DNA from: Deltaproteobacteria bacterium
GTDB lineage: Bacteria; Desulfobacterota; Deferrimicrobia; Deferrimicrobiales; Deferrimicrobiaceae
NCBI GenBank assembly: GCA_025357175.1
Contig: JANXPS010000017.1
Span: 1 to 15,286, forward strand
DNA: 15,286 nt
Direction of reading: 5' to 3'
Both the position numbers and the translations under genes were made by a program. Shown piece after piece: positions 1 through 5,476 of the stretch; position 1 is the first letter of the stretch, and each line of letters starts with the position of its first letter. The notes under the pieces are model-generated. The model searched no databases, was not told the origin of the DNA, and worked only from the letters and a program-made list of their open reading frames with translations.

Positions 1-770
1 CCGACTCCCGCTTCTACGAGATCTCGACACCCGCCGAAAGGGCTGCGCTCATCGCCGGGGCGGGCATCGACATCCTGCTCGTCGAACCGTTCAACGAGGT
101 CATCGGCGCGATGACGCCCGAAGCCTTCGCGCGTGGATTCCTCGGCGCCCGCCTCCACGCGCGCCATCTCGTGGTGGGCTACGACTTCAATTTCGGCGCC
201 GACCGGGCCGGTTCGCCCGCGACGCTCGTCGAACTCGGGGCCGAGCTAGGCTTCACGGTCGAGATCGTTCCCGCGCTTTACCGGGGCGGGGCGATCGTCA
301 GCTCCAGTTGCATCCGGGAACTGCTGCTCGGCGGCCGCGTCCGCGAGGCCGAGGAATTGCTGTGCCGCCCCTACCGGCTATCCGGCACCGTGGTCACCGG
401 GGCACGGCGCGGCCACAAGCTGGGTTTCCCGACCGCGAACGTCCGCTTCACGCAGGAACTGGTCCCGTTGCCCGGCGTTTACCGGGTCGACGCCGAGGTC
501 GAAGGAAAGCGGTGCCGCGCCGTCGCCAACATCGGCTTCAATCCGACTTTCGGCGACAACTCGCTGACGCTCGAGGTTCACCTGCTCGACCCGCCCGGCG
601 ATCTCTACGGAAAGGAAATGGCGGTCGATTTCCGCGAACGGATTCGCGACGAGCGGAAATTCGAGGACGTCGGGACGCTAGTCCGCCAGATTTCCGAGGA
701 CGTCCGGCTTGCCCGCGAAGCGTCCGACAGGCCTCCGGCCGGCAGGCATTCCGGGGAGTCCGGGGAGTGA
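1..770 (+). CDS. ribF: Bifunctional riboflavin kinase / FMN adenylyltransferase (5' truncated)
   Basis: Makes FMN from riboflavin and ATP, then FAD from FMN and ATP, in the cytosol. The window begins inside the gene; the open frame runs from base 3 to the TGA at 768-770, so the start and the first nucleotide-binding motif lie upstream. Visible N-terminal (adenylyltransferase) signatures are GYDFNFG near 178-198 and VSSSCIRELL near 297-326. The C-terminal flavokinase domain follows, with GHKLGFPTANV (the PTAN motif of flavokinases), PGVYRV, NIGFNPTFG, LEVHLLD and FRERIRDERKF in the expected order. The last residues (RHSGESGE) are encoded by a 9-bp tandem duplication that also carries the ribosome-binding site and start of the next gene, whose GTG overlaps this stop by 4 bp. 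Both domains are recognisable, so identity is firm; only the extent of the missing 5' end is unknown. Confidence 0.96.
   Translation, partial: DSRFYEISTPAERAALIAGAGIDILLVEPFNEVIGAMTPEAFARGFLGARLHARHLVVGYDFNFGADRAGSPATLVELGAELGFTVEIVPALYRGGAIVSSSCIRELLLGGRVREAEELLCRPYRLSGTVVTGARRGHKLGFPTANVRFTQELVPLPGVYRVDAEVEGKRCRAVANIGFNPTFGDNSLTLEVHLLDPPGDLYGKEMAVDFRERIRDERKFEDVGTLVRQISEDVRLAREASDRPPAGRHSGESGE
751..768 (+). repeat. Perfect 9-bp tandem duplication at ribF/protease junction
   Basis: CCGGGGAGT occurs twice back to back (751-759 and 760-768). In ribF it encodes a repeated Ser-Gly-Glu near the C-terminus. For the protease gene, GGGGAG of copy one sits about 8 bases before the GTG start at 767-769, and copy two supplies the first two bases of that GTG. 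The duplication therefore provides both the Shine-Dalgarno sequence and part of the start codon. Confidence 0.85.
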
Positions 771-2188
771 ATCGCCACCTTCGCTACGCGGCATCGTTTG
801 CAGCAGCCGGTGCTTTGATGCTCGCGGGCTGTTCGGGCAAGCCCGCCGGCGAGGGTGCGGCGGGCGCGGTTCCGGCATCCGTGGCGGCGATCCAGCAGGC
901 GTTCACGACGGTCGTCGAAGGGGCGGTGCCCTCGGTGGTCAACATCAGCACCGTGATGCGCTTCGCGAAAGGGGCGGTGCCCCCCCGGCGCGACGAGAGC
1001 GGCGAGCCTCCGCCTCCGCCCGACTATCTCGATGTGCTCGAGCAGAACGGCGGTTACCGGGACGACTCGCTGGGAACCGGCCTCATCATCGCCGACGACG
1101 GCCTGATCGTGACGAACGAGCACGTCATCCGCGACGCCGACGAGATCGTGGTCCGGCTGTCCGACCGCACCGAGTATCCCGGGCAGGTGATCGGAGCCGA
1201 CCCGCGCACCGACATCGCGCTGGTCCGGATCAAGGCCGGGCACAAACTCAAGCCGGCGAGGCTGGGCGATTCGTCTAAGCTCAAGGTCGGCGAATTCGCG
1301 ATCGCGGTCGGCAGCCCGTTCGGCCTCGAAAGCACCGTCACGCAAGGGGTGATCAGCGCGACGGGACGCACCGATTTCGTGGACGACGCGGGCGAGGACC
1401 TCATCCAGACGGACGCCTCGATCAACCCCGGCAACTCGGGGGGGCCGCTGCTCAACATCCGCGGAGAGGTGATCGGCATCAACTCGTCGATCATGAGCAG
1501 CGCACAGGGCATCGGCTTCGCGATCCCGATCAACACCGTCAAGGCGGTCGCGCAGGAACTGTCGTCGCGCGGCGTCGTCCGCCGCGGGTGGCTCGGCATC
1601 GAGATCCAGCCGCTGACCCCCGAACTCGCCGAATCGTTCGGCGCCAAGGGTGAGCAGGGCGTCCTGGTCAACCGGGTTACGCCCCGGAGCCCGGCCGAGA
1701 AGGCGGGATTGCGCGGCGGCGACATCCTGACCGTGCTCCAGGGCAGACGCGTTTCCGGCCAGAAGGAGCTGCAGCGGCAGATCGCGGCGCTGGCGCCCGG
1801 CACCGCGGTCAACATCGAGATCCTGCGGGAAGGCAAGCGCGCCGCGGTGACGGCGCAACTCTCCGAAGTCGAGGGCAAGACGCCGCTGCAGGCGCCGATA
1901 AAAGAGGCCGCCGATGCGTTGGGATTGGCGGTGACGCCGATTCCGGGCACAATATCGAAAGAGCTTTCGATCGACGGAGGCGTTGCGGTCAATTTCGTCG
2001 AACCGACCGGCGTGGCCTGGCAAGGCGGCATCCGCGAAGGTGATATCCTGCTCCGGATCAACCGCGAGGCCGTGGTCGGCATCGACGGCTACCGGCGGCT
2101 CGTGGCGGCGCTGCCGCCCCGGCGGATGATTTCGGTGCTGGTCTATCGCAACGGCGGTCACATGTACCTGGCGTTTCGCACCCGGTAA
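767..2188 (+). CDS. DegP/HtrA-type serine protease, predicted lipoprotein, two PDZ domains
   Basis: 473-aa periplasmic quality-control protease of the trypsin-fold Do/HtrA family (S1C). The GTG start at 767 is chosen because it is followed by a short basic N-terminus, a hydrophobic stretch and a lipobox ending LAGC (lipidated Cys22), and because GGGGAG lies about 8 bases upstream. The longer open frame upstream overlaps ribF and is not protein-like. The protease domain spans about 45-265 with the complete triad: His119 in TNEHV, Asp149 in RTDIAL and Ser224 in GNSGGP. PDZ1 covers about 274-368 (GWLGIEIQPL, SPAEKAGLRGGDIL) and PDZ2 about 385-473 (GVAWQGGIREGDILLRIN). Ser follows the lipid Cys, so outer-membrane sorting is likely by the +2 rule. 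The 4-bp overlap with ribF implies translational coupling. Most DegP/DegQ proteins are soluble with a cleaved signal peptide, so lipid anchoring is somewhat unusual. The family is certain; the specific paralogue (degP, degQ or mucD) cannot be assigned. Confidence 0.93.
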   Translation: MNRHLRYAASFAAAGALMLAGCSGKPAGEGAAGAVPASVAAIQQAFTTVVEGAVPSVVNISTVMRFAKGAVPPRRDESGEPPPPPDYLDVLEQNGGYRDDSLGTGLIIADDGLIVTNEHVIRDADEIVVRLSDRTEYPGQVIGADPRTDIALVRIKAGHKLKPARLGDSSKLKVGEFAIAVGSPFGLESTVTQGVISATGRTDFVDDAGEDLIQTDASINPGNSGGPLLNIRGEVIGINSSIMSSAQGIGFAIPINTVKAVAQELSSRGVVRRGWLGIEIQPLTPELAESFGAKGEQGVLVNRVTPRSPAEKAGLRGGDILTVLQGRRVSGQKELQRQIAALAPGTAVNIEILREGKRAAVTAQLSEVEGKTPLQAPIKEAADALGLAVTPIPGTISKELSIDGGVAVNFVEPTGVAWQGGIREGDILLRINREAVVGIDGYRRLVAALPPRRMISVLVYRNGGHMYLAFRTR

Positions 2189-2210
2189 GCGGATCTTGCG
2201 CAACGGGACC

Positions 2211-2217
2211 AAGGAGG
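2211..2217 (+). promoter_or_regulatory. Strong Shine-Dalgarno of the 88-aa gene
   Basis: AAGGAGG followed by a 7-base spacer before the ATG at 2225. It is a near-perfect anti-16S match and fixes the start of this small gene. Confidence 0.85.
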
Positions 2218-2224
2218 ATAAACG

Positions 2225-2491
2225 ATGAGCGTGGTCAAGGATCCCGATGTCGCAAGACGCATCGCGCGGGCGGTCGTCTCCGACATCGCCCTGTACAACG
2301 CCCGGAAGGTCGAGGAGGGGATCGAGAAAGACTCCCTGTTCGACCTCCTGAAAGACGAGATCGAAGAGGGCCGCAGCTACTACACGAGTCGCGTCGATCC
2401 CGATATCGTCAAGAGCACGAACTATTTCAACCAGGCACTCGTCGACGTGCTCGTCAAGCCGTCCGGGCGAATTCCGTCCAAAGCCTGGTAA
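2225..2491 (+). CDS. Small uncharacterised protein (88 aa)
   Basis: Acidic soluble protein with no signal peptide and no Cys. It starts at an ATG with an ideal AAGGAGG site, 36 bp after the protease stop, and its stop region overlaps or abuts the start of the RluD gene. The sequence ARRIARAVVSDIALYNARKV, then EEGIEKDSLFDLLKDEIEEG and a Tyr-rich YYTSRV, looks largely helical. A similar block (ARxIVSDIALYN...LLKDEIEEGR) is remembered from deltaproteobacterial small proteins and from C-termini of zinc-ribbon proteins; this is from memory and unverified. The excellent ribosome-binding site and coding-like composition make it a real gene. Function is unknown, and its position before a 23S rRNA modification enzyme does not by itself assign a role. 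Confidence 0.82.
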   Translation: MSVVKDPDVARRIARAVVSDIALYNARKVEEGIEKDSLFDLLKDEIEEGRSYYTSRVDPDIVKSTNYFNQALVDVLVKPSGRIPSKAW

Positions 2492-3453
2492 CGTCGCTGC
2501 CCGCCACGCACCGGCTGATCGTTCCTCCCGGTTCTGCGGGAGAACGCCTCGACCGGTATCTTGCCGCCGCGCTCCCCGATCTTTCGCGTTCCCGGCTGCG
2601 GCAACTCATCGACGACGGGCAGGTGACGCTGTCGTCAGGCGCCGCCCGGCCCGCCGGCAAGCTGAAAGCGGGCGACGAAATCATCGTTTCCGTTCCGCCG
2701 CCCCGACCGCTCGACCTCGTCCCCGACGACCGCCCCCTTCGCATCCTGTTCCAGGACGCCCACCTTCTCGTCGTCGAAAAGCCGGCGGGCATGGTCGTCC
2801 ACCCCGCCCCCGGCCACTCGGAGGGAACGCTCGTCCACGTGCTGCTATCCCATGCGGACGGCCTGTCGGGCATCGGCGGCGTCGAGCGGCCCGGCATCGT
2901 CCACCGGCTCGACCGTGACACCTCCGGCATTCTCGTCGTCGCAAAGACCGACGCGGCGCACACCGGGTTATGCGCCCGCTTCGCGACGCACGACCTGACC
3001 CGCAGGTACCACGGAATCGTCTGGGGAAGCCCGGCGCAGGCGAGCGGGACGGTGACGACGCGGATCGGGCGGCACAAGATCCACCGGAAAAAGATGGCGG
3101 TGCTCGAGTCGGGCGGCCGCGAGGCGGTCACCCGCTATCGCCTGCTCGAAACGTTCGGCCCGTTCAGCCGGATCGAGTTCGAACTAGAGACGGGACGGAC
3201 GCACCAGGTCCGGGTCCACTGCGCGCATCTCGGATGCCCGATCGTGGGCGACGACGTCTACGGGAAATCCCGGAAGGTGGTTCTTGGAAAGGGTTCCTCG
3301 TCGCGTGTATTCGTGCTCGACCGTTACTTTCTCCACGCCTTCCACCTGGCGTTCGAGCATCCCGTGACCGGGGAAAAGCTGTCCTTCACGGTCGAGGATC
3401 CGCCGGAGTTCGGCGCCTTTCGGGAAGCGGTCGAGGAAGTCTCCGGCGGATGA
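2485..3453 (+). CDS. rluD: RluD-type 23S rRNA pseudouridine synthase (non-canonical start)
   Basis: Isomerises uridines in 23S rRNA; RluD proper acts on helix 69. The frame encodes an N-terminal S4 RNA-binding domain (ERLDRYLAAALPDLSRSRLR, about 20-65 from CTG 2485) and a PsuA/RluA catalytic domain. The domain contains HRLDRDTSG (catalytic Asp143 by this numbering, codon 2911-2913), ARFATHDLTRRY, ETGRTHQVRVH and HPVTGE. From the TGA at 2041 up to the GTG at 2623 the frame has no ATG, GTG or TTG. Starting at GTG 2623 would delete nearly all of the S4 domain. CTG at 2485, overlapping the upstream TAA (2489-2491), or CTG at 2497 gives about 318-322 aa, the normal family length, but neither has a clear Shine-Dalgarno, so translational coupling is inferred. 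A sequencing error cannot be excluded. Enzyme family is certain; the exact paralogue is likely and the start is uncertain. Confidence 0.85.
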   Translation: MVTSLPATHRLIVPPGSAGERLDRYLAAALPDLSRSRLRQLIDDGQVTLSSGAARPAGKLKAGDEIIVSVPPPRPLDLVPDDRPLRILFQDAHLLVVEKPAGMVVHPAPGHSEGTLVHVLLSHADGLSGIGGVERPGIVHRLDRDTSGILVVAKTDAAHTGLCARFATHDLTRRYHGIVWGSPAQASGTVTTRIGRHKIHRKKMAVLESGGREAVTRYRLLETFGPFSRIEFELETGRTHQVRVHCAHLGCPIVGDDVYGKSRKVVLGKGSSSRVFVLDRYFLHAFHLAFEHPVTGEKLSFTVEDPPEFGAFREAVEEVSGG

Positions 3454-3463
3454 AGTCGCCGGC

Positions 3464-3489
3464 CCGGCGGCCGGGACCTCACCCGCCGG
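3464..3489. terminator. GC-rich inverted repeat between convergent genes (possible bidirectional terminator)
   Basis: CCGGCGG (3464-3470) and CCGCCGG (3483-3489) form a perfect 7-bp inverted repeat with a 12-base loop. It lies inside the 40-bp gap between the rluD stop (3453) and the end of the convergent NosL gene (3494). An alternative small hairpin, CCCGG/CCGGG, is at 3463-3475. There is no proper T-tract on either side, so intrinsic termination is uncertain. Confidence 0.35.
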
Positions 3490-3493
3490 AATT

Positions 3494-3943
3494 TCAGCGG
3501 TTCTCGGCGCGGGCCGCCTCGAACGCATCGGCCCAGGAGACGATCCTCCCGCCGTGCGCCTTGACGAACGCATCCGCCGCGGTTTGCGTGGCGAAGGCCC
3601 ACTTCGGGTCCGCGGTCATCACGCCCCGCTTGTTCCCTCCGACGACCCACGTCGCCTTTTCGGCGTCGATCAGCGTCCGGCTGTCGCGGTCGGCGACCCG
3701 GATCGACTTCACCGCCTTCCCCTGCGCCCTGTCGATTTCGACGACGGCGCAATGCAGGCTGCATGTTCCGACCTCGGAACCGTCCTGGAACAGGACCAGC
3801 ATCCGGCTGTATCCGTAACCCTTCCGGTCCATCCCGCATTCGCTGCATGAGCGATGGCGCCCGATGTCGTCCTGGGCGACCACCGCCGCCGCGAAAAGGA
3901 GAAGCAGGATCGCGAAGATTGCGGCATCCCGTTTCATGTTCAT
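3494..3943 (-). CDS. NosL-family copper-binding periplasmic protein
   Basis: 149 aa. NosL proteins bind Cu(I) and were first known as helpers in copper delivery to nitrous oxide reductase; homologues also occur in other metal-related clusters. A Sec signal peptide (hydrophobic about 9-23, probable cleavage after VVA at 23) precedes CSECGMDRKGYG (Cys33, Cys36, Met38), a second pair in CSLHC (Cys61, Cys65), and the typical NosL tail with VGG, FATQTAADAF and HGGRIVSWADA. The start ATG at 3943 overlaps the upstream TGA by one base (TGATG), so the gene is the last of a coupled minus-strand set. A second ATG follows two codons later. Many NosL proteins are lipoproteins; this one lacks a lipobox. 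No nosZ, nosD, nosF or nosY gene is in the window, so a role separate from denitrification is likely. The family assignment is good; copper as ligand is inferred. Confidence 0.85.
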   Translation of the reverse strand: MNMKRDAAIFAILLLLFAAAVVAQDDIGRHRSCSECGMDRKGYGYSRMLVLFQDGSEVGTCSLHCAVVEIDRAQGKAVKSIRVADRDSRTLIDAEKATWVVGGNKRGVMTADPKWAFATQTAADAFVKAHGGRIVSWADAFEAARAENR

Positions 3944-4494
3944 CACAGCCCCCCGAGGATCGCCTGCAGGCGCGACCCGGTCCCGTAGTTCTCGTTCATC
4001 CGTACGATGCCGGTATTGTCGATGACCACGGTCGTCCCCATCGTGGCGGCGTAGGCGTGCAGCACCGGGTTGCCGAGGTCGACGAGCACCGTGAAGCCGG
4101 AGTTGGCGAAGCCGTTGGACAGCTCGGACGCGCGTGCGTCCGCCACGGTGCCCGACACGTAATCGATCGCGAAGAATCCGACGTCGGGATGGGCGGGCAT
4201 GATGGCGCTGCGCATGTGGCTCATCTCGTCCCCGCAGATGACGCACCACATCGTGAAGTAGAGAACGACCCCCTTGCGTCCGGGGAGCGACGTCGAGAGC
4301 GCGACGTTGTCCCCGAGCGTGTCGGGCAGGGTGAAATCGGGGGCGATCTGTCCGACGGACGGCCCGGTCGTGCCCGGCGTCACCGGCGGGCGCCGGTCGG
4401 CCCCGGAAGGGGACAGGTCGGTGCCCACGCCGTTGCACCCGGCGAGCAGGACGGCAACCAGGAGCGGCATGATGCGGCGACTAACGGAACCCAT
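3943..4494 (-). CDS. Thioredoxin-fold (TlpA/redoxin-like) lipoprotein with CVIC motif
   Basis: 183 aa. The N-terminus MGSVSRR plus a hydrophobic run ends in the lipobox LAGC (Cys20), followed by a low-complexity Pro/Thr/Gly linker (about 21-45). The redoxin-type fold starts at GQIAPDFTLPDTLG and includes VVLYFTMWCVICGDEM, with the redox pair Cys84-Val-Ile-Cys87. In place of the usual cis-Pro before the last core strand, the protein has MGTTVVID, so Gly153 occupies the position normally held by Pro. The expected role is periplasmic thiol-disulfide exchange, for example keeping cysteines of partner copper proteins reduced; this is inferred. The start at 4494 overlaps the beta-barrel gene by 14 bp and the stop overlaps NosL by 1 bp. 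The internal ATG at 4470 would remove the Arg residues of the signal, so 4494 is preferred. Fold and lipoprotein nature are well supported; the partner is unknown. Confidence 0.85.
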   Translation of the reverse strand: MGSVSRRIMPLLVAVLLAGCNGVGTDLSPSGADRRPPVTPGTTGPSVGQIAPDFTLPDTLGDNVALSTSLPGRKGVVLYFTMWCVICGDEMSHMRSAIMPAHPDVGFFAIDYVSGTVADARASELSNGFANSGFTVLVDLGNPVLHAYAATMGTTVVIDNTGIVRMNENYGTGSRLQAILGGL

Positions 4495-5470
4495 AGCGAA
4501 CTCCTATCCCGTAGACATCGGTGGTCGGGAAATTCTCTCCCCATCCCTGCGCCTGGATCGCGTGGTTCCAGGACGCCTTCACGCTCCAGTCGCGGTCGGT
4601 GCCGGACCACAGGAGCGCACCCCCGACCGACGTCTTCCGAAATTCGCTGGTCGGGTCTGTTTCCCCGTTCCGCGTGCCGTCCTCCTCGTCGATGTATGAA
4701 ATCGACGCCGTGCCCGTCAGCTGGTCGCCCCCGGTTCCCAGGACCGCGATGTAGCCGAGCGAAGCCGACGCCGAGGTGCGGTTTCCGAGGCGCTTGTGAT
4801 ACGGCTCGACGTAGCGGCCGTATTCCTTGTTTACGGCGCGTTCCAGGTAGCGGCCGTAGCCGAGCGCGACCGAGGCGGTGAAGGGGCGGAACGTCTTGTC
4901 GACCTGGAGGTTGCCGTCGAGCCGGTAGAACCCCCGGCCGGTCACGTCGAAGCTGCTTGTCCGGTCGTCGTACGGGGAGATGCCGGTCGGGATCGTCAGC
5001 GACGGGCCGATCAGGACGGAAGGGGTCAGATCCTTGAGCGATTTCAGTTTCCAGATCGACAGGTCGTCGAGCGCCTCGTACCAGAGCGACAGCGTCGAGT
5101 CGCCCAGCCCGTCGGAACTGGAAACGTTGCCTGAGTACCGGTTGTGATTCCAGACGTAAGGGACCGCGAGGCTCGCCTGCCAGCGCGATGCGAGCCTTGC
5201 CGCGGTGCCGAGCGTGAGTCGGTATTGCCTGAGGTCTGACCCGGCCGGATCGTCGATGTGCTTTCCGTCCTGGTTCCAGAAACCGTCGTATTTCTCCATC
5301 TCGAGCGTCAGGTCGACGAGCGCCTTGTTGCCCTTCGGCAGGATCAGCGCCGCGCCGCCGCCGCCGCCGCAGCAGGAGCCGGCGAGGACCGGGGGTGGAA
5401 TGAGGCTGGCGGCCCCCAGAAGGAGGGCCGCCAGGATAAGGGTTCGTGTCGGCTTGCCGGGTGCGTCCAT
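4481..5470 (-). CDS. Predicted outer-membrane beta-barrel protein with Cys-Cys-polyGly N-terminus
   Basis: 329 aa. Signal peptide: basic start, hydrophobic about 11-29, probable cleavage after VLA (30). The mature N-terminus then reads GSCCGGGGGAALILPKG. The remainder is a run of alternating polar/aromatic strands with Asp/Asn/Gly turns (RQYRLTLGTAARL, WQASLAVPYVW, TASVALGYGRYL, SASASLGYIAVL, WSVKASWNHAI), ending GIGVRYGFR. This is the texture of an outer-membrane barrel of the transporter / MetA-pathway-like type. The start ATG is 6 bp after the lipoprotein stop and has only a weak ribosome-binding site, so translation is probably coupled. Substrate and family are unknown. The two adjacent cysteines at the predicted mature end might bind metal or be cross-linked; AGSC is a poor lipobox, but lipidation cannot be excluded. 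Confidence 0.8.
   Translation of the reverse strand: MDAPGKPTRTLILAALLLGAASLIPPPVLAGSCCGGGGGAALILPKGNKALVDLTLEMEKYDGFWNQDGKHIDDPAGSDLRQYRLTLGTAARLASRWQASLAVPYVWNHNRYSGNVSSSDGLGDSTLSLWYEALDDLSIWKLKSLKDLTPSVLIGPSLTIPTGISPYDDRTSSFDVTGRGFYRLDGNLQVDKTFRPFTASVALGYGRYLERAVNKEYGRYVEPYHKRLGNRTSASASLGYIAVLGTGGDQLTGTASISYIDEEDGTRNGETDPTSEFRKTSVGGALLWSGTDRDWSVKASWNHAIQAQGWGENFPTTDVYGIGVRYGFR
5354..5368 (-). repeat. GGC trinucleotide run encoding polyglycine
   Basis: Five uninterrupted GCC units on the plus strand (GGC on the coding strand) encode the Gly run just after Cys33-Cys34 of the beta-barrel protein. Because it is a triplet repeat, slippage would change Gly number without breaking the frame. Confidence 0.7.
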
Positions 5471-5476
5471 GCCTCG

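Noticed and set aside
605..2212. 535-codon open frame on the minus strand opposite the protease gene
   Set aside because: Lies opposite a gene with intact catalytic and PDZ motifs. The protein is Arg/Asp-rich with no domain texture, as expected of antisense frames in GC-rich DNA.
3494..4438. Single 314-codon minus-strand frame fusing NosL with an upstream part
   Set aside because: The upstream half is an Arg-rich shadow of the redoxin gene in another frame. NosL has its own ATG, signal peptide and a TGATG junction.
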